Source of the DNA: Isoperla grammatica
Taxonomy: Eukaryota; Arthropoda; Insecta; Plecoptera; Perlodidae
Length of the DNA: 64,000 nt
Direction: 5' to 3'
Assembly: GCA_945910005.1 (NCBI GenBank)
Contig: OX246741.1
Span: forward strand, 42,128,232-42,192,231
Made by a program: the position numbers and the translations under genes. Shown piece after piece: positions 44,374 to 56,758 of the stretch (positions within the stretch are counted from its first letter, which is position 1; every line of letters starts with the position of its first letter). The notes below the pieces were generated by a model that searched no databases, was not told the DNA's origin, and saw only the letters and a program-made list of their open reading frames with translations.

Positions 44374-46429
44374 TTTGCTCCTCTCAGTTAGTTTAGTATC
44401 GTAGCCAAAATATGAGATTCAAATTGAAAATATCACCGTCTTATCTGCTCAAACACAAACATTTAAAACCGATGATACTAATAAATGCAATGACTGCGAA
44501 TTATACAACTTATATATAGAAATTATTTCGAAAATCGTTGTACGTTTGTCAAAAAAATTAATCGGCATGAATTTAAAAAAAAAACTAATTATCTACATAT
44601 GGTTTGACAAAATCAAACTAATGGTAGGCACTAACTTTAAATTATTAAAAATTAATATGAAAAGTGAACATTTAAAACATATTGAGGCTAAATTGAGTAT
44701 ATTTTAGAGTTGGAATGATTCAAGTAAAACGCCAACTTTTAGAAGAATAAATACAGGATCCCTACTTAATTAAATGGCATCCACCCAGAAAGTTAAGTGC
44801 GTTGTTGATAGCTATATTGTCTGAGAGTTGACTCTCTTTTGCACAAGTGAAGCAAAATATCCTAATACAAGATTAAGCGTAATTAAGATATTAAGAATTA
44901 ACTAAAAAATTAATTCGTTGTCTCCACGACAGTCCATGTATTTATTTTCTCTTTGTTGTATTGTTCATTAGTATGAAGTATCCCATGTAAATAGATTGAA
45001 CCTGTAATATCGTTGCTTGTGACGGTGCGTTTGTAATTAGTAACTAGCGTCAGTTTTACTTTGTGAGTTCTTCTGAGAGAAGCAATGATTATCGTTAAGT
45101 CTAAATTAAACCGGTTAAACTGCTCAAGGTAATTACTAATCACTCGTTGTGAATTACTTAAGAGTTCGTTTGCGACCGACAAAATCTTTGTGTTTATTTT
45201 ACTTGGGCACAACTCATTTGAATCTGTTCATTTAAACCCCCAGGACATGAAACATACAATCTGCTTGGAAGAGATTTTAAAACGAACAAAACGGAAAACT
45301 GAGATTTAATTGAATTAAAAGACAATTTCAAGAACAATAACTACCGTCGAAAACAAATAGAATAAGCAATGCAGGGCATTACAAATAAATAAATACACCA
45401 GAATGAGAGAATAATTATGGAGTAACATTGTCTCTTAAATGAACTAACTGAACAAGATTCCACTTAGTTTGCATTATTTTTATTAAAATAGTGCATTAAA
45501 TCCTGATTAATTCATTAACATTTACAAATGTACAAAACTATTTTCCATCAGGGCTTTACATGCTTGAAGGAACCGTAATTCACACAATTATAATTATAAT
45601 TGCGTTTTAGACGAAACTAGTTAGTTATTTAATTGGGTTAAAAGCAAAGCAATGTTTATTCAACAATGATTACATAATGCATTACTTAAACTACTCGCCA
45701 CAGTGTGCTTATATATAACAAAAGACTTTAAATTCCAAACAATTTTAGTGGTCAATCTAGCAAGTAATTCATTAATATAAGTTGCACAAACTGCATCGTC
45801 TATTTAGTTTTCTCCACCTCGTACCATACAATCGACTATTAAACGAGGTAAAGTTTTCAAATGTTCACCTTAAGATCGTGTTAAGGAACTCAATCGAACT
45901 CTCCCGAACTCTCTAAACGAACATCGGTGTCGCATAAATCTCCTTACATGTCCTGCGACCCTGATCAATCGCAAACAAGTTGCAAACCGCTCCACCATCC
46001 ATTTCATTAACTAATTATATTCTCGTTTCAATCGACTCCGTCGACCAAAGCGCTTGTTAGTTTACCGCGACAAACACTGGAACTAAACTTGTCCTCGTCC
46101 AACAGTTACCTCTAGCGGGCCGGTTTCAAGCTCGGATGGGTTTCAGTCCCTGGAATCTCAGGGGAGGTATGTCGGTGTGGCGTGTTACTAAGCAGATCAA
46201 AACACCTCATAAGTGGATCGAGGGATCAGGGGTGCCACGGACACTTTCGCTCGCTTTGAACCCACCCTGGAAAATTGCTTTCCGTATAAGCTGTCAAAAC
46301 CTTCTGCCAAACGCTTGATGATTAACTTGGGAGAACTCGATGTAATTTTGTAATTTGTCAAGCTGAACGACATTTTATTCCTCATATAATCACATGCAAT
46401 ATTAAATATTAAACTGTCCAATATGTTAA
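44374..46429. other. Long AT-rich spacer
   Basis: No gene recognised. A GC-richer patch at 46105-46300 contains an open frame of 60 codons (46136-46318) without known features. Confidence 0.45.
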
Positions 46430-46545
46430 CTAGAGATAGGACCTACACTTAAGTGCTAGATGTGTTGTGTATAAACTAGTCCATAAGGTAAAATGTACTT
46501 GTCTTGTATGTAAAAATAGCAAATTGCTAAATAAAGTTCTACAAC
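46430..46545 (+). repeat. Possible retroelement 3' end
   Basis: The block TGTATGTAAAAATAGCAAAT and TGCTAAATAAAGTTCTAC resembles TAAATAGCAAAACTGCTAAA and ATAAAGATTATAC at 58308-58345. Both contain AATAAA and are followed by AT-rich flanks; a shared LINE or SINE terminus is likely. Confidence 0.4.
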
Positions 46546-48502
46546 AGACTACTTATTTTTTCATATTCATATTCTTTGTTCGCCATTTCGTTAATTGCGT
46601 AGAACACATATAGGTTTAATGAAACTATTTTAGAATTTTTTGTTTGGCTATTCATGCCAGCCTAACAGACATTTATTGGTAGTGATGTCACGAAGTTGGT
46701 GTCCAATTAATGTCAGGATGCGAAGTAACATTTTTGAGATGTGATTTAAAAAACCGATCGTTTCGCGTGATTTCAATTTAGAGAGCATCTCTCCACCTTG
46801 TAATGTTTGACGAAAGTATAAACACATTTGTACTTCCTAATGTGTTTGAGAAAATACACGTTCGTACAAAATGAGTGTTTTAAATTTGTATCGACCAAGA
46901 AACGAAATCAAGATTAAATACTACATTAAAATGTTACAGCACAATAAAGTATTTACTAGCAGATCTGATTTAGTCATGGTGAGCTAACATTATTAAAACT
47001 GTAGTTATAACAAGGAAGAAATGGTTTCATGTTCATTAATATTTAAACAGTCGAGACAAAGGGTAGGATTATGTAAGTGAACTTATATTTAAATCAAAGT
47101 TAAATAGGGTTGATTAAATAGTGTGTGCCGTGCGAATTAAAGGCCTTGTTAGTGAAAGTTCTCCCATGCAACCGCTTTACTACTTACAATCATTTAGTTG
47201 AACCAGAATAGTGAGCGTGCGTTATGTTTAGGAAGTGCTATTTGCAAGGGAAAATAGGATCAAGCTACAATAGAATTGCGACAATACATCCGTTTTTAGC
47301 TTTAAATTATGAAGAGAGGATCTAGTCTAATTTTAAGCGAACATGTTTTAAACCTAATTATTAAAGGTTAGGAGATTACGTACATTGAAATACAAGTTTG
47401 TCTGTGCGTTTAAAATGAACATTACTTACGTTATTTCTTATGTAATTCATGATTAAAGTTCATCGTGCGGTGTTGTATTATTTACCATTTTCATAGAATA
47501 TATTCTGTAAGGATTATTTTTTAGTTTGTAGTAGGGGCCTAATGTCCAAAATTCAATATTTCAACATTTTCTTATATTAAATGTCTACAAGAACGTCCCA
47601 CTTATTATGCATCATAAATACAAATTAAATATTTGAATGATTTTCTAGTTTTGTAATAATAAGACCGAAAATCTAGATTTCCAAATTTTCATAATTTTGT
47701 TGATTGAAGTCAGTTTAACATTATGCCAAGTTTCAAGTGGATCTAAACTTTCTAGCTGAATAAATAAGAAACTTCCCAACACTTTATAACGTTTCGCGCT
47801 AAACTCCGCGATCATCCAAGCGTACTCGTTACCGTATCAATTCACTCTACCGTGACCCAACACAGTCAAGAAACCAATACTCAGGTATTTCTACTTCAAA
47901 AGAAACTGCTTCAATACACAGTAACTCTTCTTTTTGCCTCGCGTTTCCACTTCTCGCCATCTCGCTTGTGACGGCGCCTTCTCAATGCCCCTGGGTAACC
48001 GTCACAGAAGGCCATGGAAGGGTCTTCCACCTGTAACAGATGTGGAGCCGAATAGCGCCGACACTGTTTGGGTAGAGAAACGAGAGTAAATTGCTTCGGG
48101 TCTGCGAGAAAGGGGATTGCAGCCATGTTTTCAATTTACTTGCCCGCCCACGCCTGTCGTCCCGCCTGAAATAACGTTTCACGTTTAACTTTTTATGTAG
48201 AAAGTAAATTATTATAAAAAAGTCAAAGTATATGGAAAACATGGAGCTTTCGAGTAATGGGGAAACAACAAATTAACTCTAAGCTTTTTAGGAACGGAAA
48301 CATTATAATGACCATAATATGATCATATGAGGAAGTGGTATTACAACACGTCTTTCATTTCTAAAACCTCATTTCATCTCAAAATTATTTTTTAATAATA
48401 ACCTGCAAAGATAATTGTAGCATAACCTTAGAAACAGAGTTTTCGAAAAATGAAAAAGAACATACCCTCGGGTAATGTTAATTATATACACCCTCTTCCC
48501 CA
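46546..48502. other. Long spacer; one GC-rich open patch on the minus strand
   Basis: At 47911-48126 the minus strand is open for 71 codons from an ATG (MAAIPFLADPKQFTLVSL), in a GC-rich patch within AT-rich sequence. No signal peptide, domain or clear splice donor was recognised. It could be a small exon or chance. The rest is blank. Confidence 0.35.
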
Positions 48503-48760
48503 CCAGTCAGCCAGTCAGTCAGTCAGTCAGTAAGTAAGTCAGTCAGTCAGTCAGTCAGTCAGTCAGTCAGTCAGTCAGTCAGTCAGTCAGTCAGTCAGTC
48601 AGTCAGTCAGTCAGTCAGTCAGTCAGTCAGTCAGTCAGTCAGTCAGTCAGTCAGTCAGTCAGTCAGTCAGTCAGTCAGTCAGTCAGTCAGTCAATCAGTC
48701 AGTCAATCAGTCAGATAGTCAGTCAGTCAGTCAGTCAGTCATGCAGTCAGTCAATCAGTT
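48503..48760 (+). repeat. (CAGT)n microsatellite, about 63 units
   Basis: Nearly pure CAGT with TAAG interruptions at the left and CAAT, CAGATAGT and CATG variants at the right edge. Confidence 0.97.
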
Positions 48761-50290
48761 TAAGCCCATTGTACTGAAAATATTAAAATGTTTAAATGCT
48801 AAACATACAAACAATATGATCAGATGGTATTTAAAAGAAAACCGCAAAGTAGTTTCAATTTCTATTGATCGGTATCTCCGCTAGCCATAAAAGCAGACAA
48901 GCAAAAGAACAAAATGGGTTCCATAAACGTAGAATGAAAACACACTTGTTTCGCTCGCCCACCCCCACTAGTTGCGCTCAATTGCTCTAGCCGAGTTTAC
49001 TCCAACTCCGACTACGCTGGCTCTAATGGAAGCTCATGTGAAGGCGGGGTTAATTCATATAATGGATGCATTAGCCAACACACTCCCGCCAAGATTTATA
49101 GGTGTGGTCTGTAAAGTAGGTTCTAATGCATGTTGACAGAACCCACTGCGACAGTAACGTGAACCCTCGCGCGGGAAGATGGGGCTGCGTTGTTACTTGG
49201 AGCAATCCAGCGCCAGGAGGGACAAGTTTTCTCACTAGCTGTGCTCCCATCACCTCCAAACTCAAAACAATTAATTACTAAGGTTACAGTTAAAACGGTT
49301 TCTCAAAGAACCGTCGCAGAGCGCCACAAGTCACGCAAACTACTCTCGCACCGTATCCTATCTGGTAGCTATTTTTTACCATTTGTAACGGCTTACTATT
49401 TCAAGTTCATCTCACAAACTAAATATTCAAATCAAAATTAGTAAACGGAGTTACACACAAGAGTTCTGTACTTCTATCTTCTATGTTTACACATTTAAAA
49501 TGAGTATTTTCTGTATTATACTTATTATATTAGTACTTCACAATTTTGGTCACACTACATTAAAATAATCATAACTTGTAATATAATTAACAGAAAAACA
49601 GGATACTTCTTAAGTAGATTAAATAAACGATTTAACTCTGTTAAAGAATAGAATAAGCTGATTAATTGTTTCTTTGCAACTTAAGGGCGGAATGCGAATA
49701 TTAAACGCCCAGTACGCCCGTAAATGGGTACAATTGTTTGTTTTTCCATTTTGTTCAGTAGTTTGATTACCTATATAACTCACTAACTGACCAATAATAA
49801 TCGAAATCTTATAATCAACAAGACATGTCTGAATTGGCCTTAAGAGTCTGCGGTAGTCATTGCTCAAAAAGTAGGTTTCTGTTCGTATCTTCAAAACACT
49901 TTCAAATCGAAATTTTAGGTAAATACCGCTGCTAGATATTATCAAGGTCTGAAGGCAACGAGAACAAATATATGCAAAACTCGTTACGGTTGGATAAAAT
50001 CACATAATTAAGATATTATATTATCGGATTAAGTCCACAACTAATGAATTTTACATAATATATATTAAGTTTCGTAACCTGTAGACCCTCGTTATATCTT
50101 GCTGCAGTATCTATTCACAATATCGATTTGAAAAGTTGTTTTAGCTAGGTATCTAATCAAATACATGTCTTGAATTTTGTCTTCAATAAGAACCGTAATA
50201 ATAACTACATTTCTAATATTTTACATTCAGTTTTTAACGAAACGCTCTCAAATACACGTGGTTTTAGCGCATTAAGACTACCTTAGCCCC
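48761..50290. other. Spacer without a recognised gene
   Basis: A GC-rich patch at 48955-49255 has short open frames on both strands but no recognised product. The rest is AT-rich. Confidence 0.45.
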
Positions 50291-50294
50291 TTAA

Positions 50295-50667
50295 GGGCAA
50301 AGGGTAGTCTCTACGTCAAAAACCGCAGAAAATGTTCATTATTAAATTATATCTTAAGATTGCAACAAGAAATTGAAAATCTAAATCAGCAGCGCACTTT
50401 GCTTTAATAAGCCCTACAGATTGAATAAAATATTACAACCATAAGCGTAGTATTTTGATCATAATTCAATAATTAGTAATAAAATTAATTATTTATAAAA
50501 AAAATACTGATTATAATATAAGTCACGACTAAGAGCATTCAATGTGTAGGGCTTACTAAACCACAGTGCGCTGTTGATTCAGATTTTCGATTTCGAAGCC
50601 CATTCTTGTGTTATAATTCTAAAATGAAAATTGTGTGCGGTTTTTGACGTACAGGTATCCTTCCCTT
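50295..50667. mobile_element. TTAA-type MITE, copy 3 (373 bp)
   Basis: TTAA at 50291-50294 and 50668-50671. Ends GGGCAAAGGGTAGTCTCTAC and GTACAGGTATCCTTCCCTT pair, and AACCGCAGAAAATG, CAGCAGCGCAC and TAAGCCCTACAG each have mirrored partners on the right half. Its right TTAA is also the left TTAA of copy 4. Confidence 0.85.
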
Positions 50668-50671
50668 TTAA

Positions 50672-51045
50672 GAGCGAAGGATACCTCTACGTCAAAAACC
50701 GCAAAAAAGTTTCAAGTTTTAATTATATCTCAAGATTGAAACACAACATCAAAAATCTGAGACTACATAGCGCTGTGGTTTGGTAATCCCTACACACTGA
50801 ATGATAAATGTATTTAACGTTATCATCTGTATGACTGTGATAACTAATTCCTTAGTAATTTAAGGAAATCGTTATCACAGTCATACTGATGATAACGTTA
50901 AATACATTTATCATTCAGTGTGTAGGGATTACCAAACCACAGCGCTATGTAGTCTCAGATTTTTGAAGTTGTGTTTCAATCTTGAGATATAGTTAAAAAA
51001 TGAAAATTTTCTGCGGTTTTTGACGTAGAGGTATATCCTTCACTC
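50672..51045. mobile_element. TTAA-type MITE, copy 4 (374 bp), nearly a perfect palindrome
   Basis: TTAA at 50668-50671 and 51046-51049. The two halves mirror each other over about 180 bases (for example GAAGGATACCTCTACGTC with GACGTAGAGGTATATCCTTC, and GTGATAACTAATTCCTTA with TAAGGAAATCGTTATCAC) around a centre at about 50858 with only a few bases of loop. No coding capacity. The least diverged member here. If transcribed it would form a double-stranded RNA of about 180 bp. Confidence 0.92.
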
Positions 51046-51049
51046 TTAA

Positions 51050-54000
51050 CGGTCACTAAGACGGAAATTGTGTCTAACGAGCCTTCAACACGAGGTCCCA
51101 GAAGGAGAGAAGGAAGTTAAAAAGCTCGACTTATAAGACGCTAAAACTTACGCCAAGACGGTAACGCAGGGGATTTCGCGTTAAGGTAAACTTAAAGCTT
51201 GTGAAGAACACTGGGGTTATTAATGCCGCTTGAGAACTTTGCCGGGGTAAATATGTAGCAAGGGTCTGCTTTCTTGATAAACCATGTGTAGAATGCGTTA
51301 AGGTTAAACCGTGGTCTAACTTACATAAACGTAGAAGAGTTGATCACGGTTTATAATTTGGCAATACCACCTCATAAATTCAGTTATCAATATATCAAAC
51401 AATTTATAACATTCGTTCACATCTTTACTTACTTTATCATGAAACTCTGAATTAAATCAATAAACAAAGGAGCGTTCAGATATAAGCTACAATATCATTG
51501 TCCATTGTTCAGATATAAGCTACAATATCATTGTCCATTGTTCAGACAATGATACAAATAAAACAACATTTCTAAATAAAAATAAATTATAAAGAAACAT
51601 CCACAATTTATGATTATATTTTGGTTATTGTGCCACATATTTACTAAAATATGTTAGCTTCAAAGCATTGTAGTGTACGGTTGAAAGAATGTTATATGAT
51701 ATTATCTCTATATCGGTTGCCTTGACCTAAACAATTACGTCTATAACTAGGGTTTGGGGCGGAGCCCCATCCGCCGGAGGCGAAACATTGTTGGATATTT
51801 TTGACCTCAAAACAACTGCAATTCGAGCACTGCCGTGGCTAGGGTCACACTCTCCACGTACGGGTTGAAAACGACTGCGGTACAAAACTCTGTAAAATAA
51901 ACATGTCTGCAAGTCATCAAACTACTCATTTTATTTAACACTGATGCACTATCAAATTTTTATGAGAGCTTTTTGTAATTTAACAATAAAGCAGCTCAAT
52001 TCCCTCTAACAGGGTCAGGAAACTTAAAAGTTTTATTATTCGAGATTTTATTGATACTTTAGCCGATAAGTACTAAGAGATCATATCTAGGTAACCAGGG
52101 TAAGTATAAAACACCTTTTTACAGCTAACTACTTTTTTGCTTTCGTTTGACGTTCCAGCTAACCATAACTCTGGATCTATATACAAACATAATAATGTTT
52201 ATGTCAAAAGTATTTGGCACTCCGATATGCTTCGATGATCCAGCAAAGCTGAAAAAACCACGTGAAACTGCCTTTAAATGAAGGTATATAATGTGTTATA
52301 CCAATTTTTAATAACCAGTGAAAAATTAATACATTTCGGAGCATAAATTACAAATGATGTAAAAAAACATAGTTTCACAGAGATACACAGCACCCGTATT
52401 CATGCCCTCACGAAAGCACTCTCACATCCACCGCTACTCGAATGCAAATATGTAGATTCACATCAGCCAGCTCTGCATGTTTTAAAGCGAATATATCGCG
52501 AGGCTCCGGGTGTCGACGGCTGTCAAGAACAAACCGTGACGTCACGCGGGGATTGTGACGACAATCGAACAAGTATTTTGCATTTCTTTCTGTCGATGTT
52601 CTCAAACTTCTCTTCAGACAGAAAGCTTTCAGTATCAAAAAAGATTCCAAAAGTATTTCTTTTTCTATACACAAGTTTGAAAAAAGTTTCAGATGTTGTT
52701 CAGCCTTCAATGAAATTATCACCTTTAATATAAATTAAAACAATGAAGCAAATGAAGAGTTTTAAAACCCATTTCAATGTTATCTCAACGCCTCGAAAGT
52801 TATATACCTGTAATAATGTATCTAGATTTGTATTAATAATACACTTCACAAAAAGAGTTATACATCTATTTTATAATGCAGGATTATCAATTTATAAAAT
52901 GCAACCCAGCATTATTAATTGCGAAATATTCCGTTCGATAATGTTGGCATACCCTTCATTTTTTAAACGCATAATAATTCAACAATAAAAATAATTTTCT
53001 TATACATTTCTATAAACTCTGTACTTACAAGTTACAACAGTGTCGTTCAGTAAGTACGTACCATTATAATAACAATACGGACAAGGCGTAGAGAGAAATA
53101 AGAATGCAAAACAAATTACACGCTTTAATTCAGAAAAACGAGCAAAACATTTCTAGTTGTTATTCTTCAACATCTCAGTCTGCGAGAACAACCCTCTTCA
53201 GAATAAGATGCTTCTGTAAGCTGCACAATAGCAGGTTCTCAGTTTTCTCTCTTGTCGTGAGTCTAGACACTTCCACTTCCAATAGACACGGTTGTTCACA
53301 GTATAACGAGGATCGTGAGAGTCCATCTCAATTCTATGCACAATTCTTGCAGCGCATTGAGCCAACGCGCATTGAGCTCAATGCGCATTGAGCCATAATA
53401 GCGAACAGAAGAACTCGAGACTGGTAGTGATGACGTCAGATTAAATGGCGGACGAGTTATCTGACTCAGAACAATTTTCTGAAATGTAGTTACTTGCACA
53501 GTCAGTGTCAAGTTAAATACAGGGTTTTTTGCTATGGAGTTGTTTTATTACATGATATTTTATATAAGAAGAACAAACTCCATAGCAACCAAAAACAAAG
53601 TACATTCTTATTTCGACTGTGCATACCGCCCTTTGGGCCAGTCTTGCAATTTCCTAATAAGAAAGTTATTTGTAGCAATTAAGCTTTTTGGAGGATTTTA
53701 AGAGTTTTGTTTGGTCATAATCAAGGAGAAAACAAGCTATTCGACGAATAAATAGTTATTGGGTCATTGTAAGACTGGACATAGTAATCGTAGCATTACA
53801 AATCTTGACTCATCAATTAAATCAGCATCTTTTTCACTGTTTCGTCTTTAGGAAAACGAAATATCTGAACGGATGACCCTCGCTGCAATATTTGGAAAAA
53901 CAAAACTATCTGTCAACTGTCGACTGTTATGATTGTTTGGAGTTACTAATAGGGTTTGTCATTGGTTGACAGGGGAAGCGTGCAGACGTCACACTAATAA

Positions 54001-54630
54001 ACTCTGTACGTTTTTTCTGTCACTGTTCAATATTGTTTTTACAATTTTAGAATTCAGGGACAAAAACAATCAATAAAACTATAATTATTGATGCATTTTT
54101 CGAGACAAGCTGTTTTTTTTTGTAGTATAAATTTGTGTTTTGAATTGAACCGTGTAATTTGGACATCTAAACTCTTGAACCAAGGTTTAAGTAAACTTCC
54201 TCTGGAAGAATGATATGATATGAAGAATGAATGATCATGATAATACAAGTTATTGACTTGTATTATCATTAAGGCTGTGTCCACTTGAGCATTTGAGATG
54301 CTTTATAACTTCAAACTCTTTGCCCATGTTGCCAAACATCTTGTTATAATTTCTACCGTGCTGAATAAAACAGGACACTATAAAATAACGGTCCACTATA
54401 TCCTCACAAGTAGCGCGTGACAAAACATTGAGTGGAAATTGTAATAAAATGTTTCTTATAAAGCTAGAACGTGCAGAAAATATAAAATTGGGACAGGATC
54501 AAAATAATTGAGAAGAGTTTACGCGAATGTCAATGTATTCAATGCAGTGCTTAAGATCAGGGATAATTAAGGATGAATTTTGAATCATTACGAAAGCCAT
54601 GGGTTGAACACCAACCGAATAAGTGAGAAC
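51050..54630. other. Long spacer with small repeats
   Basis: Includes a 33-bp duplication at 51474-51545 (GTTCAGATATAAGCTACAAT...), a palindromic GGGGCGGAGCCCC at about 51757-51769, a perfect cAMP-response-type TGACGTCA near 52540 in a GC-rich patch (no gene found next to it), and an inverted repeat GCTATGGAGTTGTT / AACAAACTCCATAGC at 53532-53588. No gene was recognised. Confidence 0.45.
53367..53386. repeat. Perfect 20-bp palindrome
   Basis: GCGCATTGAGCTCAATGCGC reads the same on both strands; a further GCGCATTGAGCC lies on each side (53352 and 53383), so the palindrome is part of a small cluster of repeated GCGCATTGAG words. Confidence 0.9.
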
Positions 54631-54643
54631 ACAAATGAAGATT

Positions 54644-54741
54644 AATAATTCTTGGCTGTCGGGTGTTGCCACCGACAGACGCGGCGACACCCGACAGCCA
54701 AGAATTATTAATATTGACTCGGGCCGCGGAAGCCTACAACA
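54644..54741 (+). mobile_element. Retroposed hairpin element, copy 2 (98 bp) with 13-bp target duplication
   Basis: ACAAATGAAGATT is present at 54631-54643 and 54742-54754. The insert contains a perfect hairpin (TTCTTGGCTGTCGGGTGT with ACACCCGACAGCCAAGAA) with a short loop of about 20 bases and then GACTCGGGCCGCGGAAGCC TACAACA, the same 3' part as copy 1 at 44097. It lacks copy 1's inner arms. Confidence 0.75.
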
Positions 54742-54754
54742 ACAAATGAAGATT

Positions 54755-56050
54755 GTTTTGGAATTGGTTATATTTGGTGGAGGTGCCGGGTTAAGATGGA
54801 TTACGACATTAGACTACTAGTTGAATGATAAGTATAAGATGTGAGGGAGAACATTATGCCTGAGGTCTATATTTGAATTATTATTACTAGTGAGCATTTT
54901 ATTTGTAGAAAAGGAGACTGTCATGGATATGCATTTTCAAACCTTTTTCGTATGACGTGTAAGGTGTACAATTCAAATTTTACAACAAAAAATATAAAAA
55001 TATATATTTAGCTTAGTACATTACACGTTGCCATTGTTGCTAGCAAGTCAAATTTGAATCGTGACTTGTGCATGGAGGTTATGGTGTGGCGTATTTTATT
55101 TTCATACATCAATAATATAATAATATTAGCGCGTATCTAGTAATTCAATATTCATGTATCGGCAGATTAAAATGTTCCAGCCCACAGCTATGTTTTATAG
55201 TTTCCAACACAGATGTATTTCAGTGGAAGGAAATACAATTAAACATTTATACTCAGTGAACTCAACAACGTAACTCAATTGTCAACTCTATTGAACCGTA
55301 AGGTTTTGTGCATGACCATTATTAATATATCAAACGTGTGTTTCTAGTTATTGCTTTTCCCTCCTAAAATAAATTATTCTCATATTACCAGCAAGCAATA
55401 TTAAAACTGTACAGGATATTTCATATGGTTATTCTGCCGGTAGGAACTTCCAAATCAGTTACCGATGGGTTTAATTAAACAACGTTACCCAGTGCAGATT
55501 TTAATATGAACATTAAACTTTACTGTAATCTAACAAATATTAGTCACATATTGGTATTGGTTCATTAGTTGCTGACTGAAAAACATTCAAAACAGTATCA
55601 GATGGACAAACTTGTGTACATGTGTATTTCGATTGGACGGAACCGTCGACGACTCATTAGCATGCAACAATAACTTTGTGTGTGATAGTATAATTGTGTC
55701 ATGATTACCCTCGTTGCACTCACACTTGTGTGAATAGCGTTATTTGATAATCAGTGCGTAGCGTTACAACTGTATTTAAGACCATTGTAACGTGTCAGAT
55801 GACAATAGAAACTATAAACGACTATTCTATTAGGTATCTTACTGAACAATCTCCATGTACAAAGTCAGTAACAAAATGCCAACACAAGTAAGAGGATACG
55901 ATTTATATGATGATTACGATTACGACTCTTAATTTATAACGACAATAAATTAAATAGTAATTTAATTACAATAACACTTTTTTCACTTTTGAAATTCGTT
56001 GTTATCTGATACGAAACCGGTACTATTATTTTTCAATGTATCACATTTTC
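54755..56050. other. Spacer without a recognised gene
   Basis: AT-rich; GATGATTACGATTACGACTC near 55909 is a small internal repeat. No gene recognised. Confidence 0.45.
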
Positions 56051-56758
56051 AATGTGTCTATACACAAACACAATGTTTGTCGCGGACACAACTGAGGAAG
56101 TGTGTCTACACACAAACACAATGTTTGTCACGGTCACAACTGAGGAAATGTGTCCACACAAACACAATGTTTATCACGGTCACAACTGAGGAAGTGTGTC
56201 AACACACAAACACAATGTTTATCACGGTCACAACTGAGGAAGTGTGTCAACACACAAACACAATGTTTATCACGGTCACAACTGAGGAAGTGTGTCAACA
56301 CACAAACACAATGTTTATCACGGTCACAACTGAGGAAGTGTGTCAACACACAAACACAATGTTTGTCACGGTCACTCACTGAGGAAGTGTGTCTTAACAC
56401 AAACACAATGTTTGTCACGGTCACTCACTGAGGAAGTGTGTCTTAACACAAACACAATGTTTGTCACGGTCACTCACTGAGGAAGTGTGTCTTAACACAA
56501 ACACAATGTTTGTCACGGTCACTCACTGAGGAAGTGTGTCTTAACACAAACACAATGTTTGTCACGGTCACTCACTGAGGAAGTGTGTCTACACCCAAAC
56601 ACAATGTTTGTCACGGTCACAACTGAGGAAGTGTGTCTACACCCAAACACAATGTTTGTCACGGTCACAACTGAGGAAGTGTGTCTTAACACAAACACAA
56701 TGTTTGTCACAGTCACAACTGAGGAAGTGTGTCTTAACACAAACACAATGTTTGTCAA
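56051..56758 (+). repeat. 48-bp minisatellite, about 15 copies
   Basis: GAGGAAGTGTGTCAACACAC and AAACACAATGTTTATCACGG alternate in each unit. Early units have TCTACACAC, the middle block TCTTAACAC with CACTCACTGAG, later ones TCTACACCC, so subtypes occur in blocks and suggest stepwise block duplication. The open frames are by-products. Confidence 0.93.

Noticed and set aside
52536..52550. CRE (TGACGTCA) as promoter element of a gene
   Set aside because: No TATA, initiator or coding start was found around it; a palindrome of 8 bases occurs by chance.
56051..56758. 48-bp repeats as a CRISPR array or a zinc-finger-like protein
   Set aside because: No unique spacers; the conserved part fills the whole unit and the frames are not consistent.
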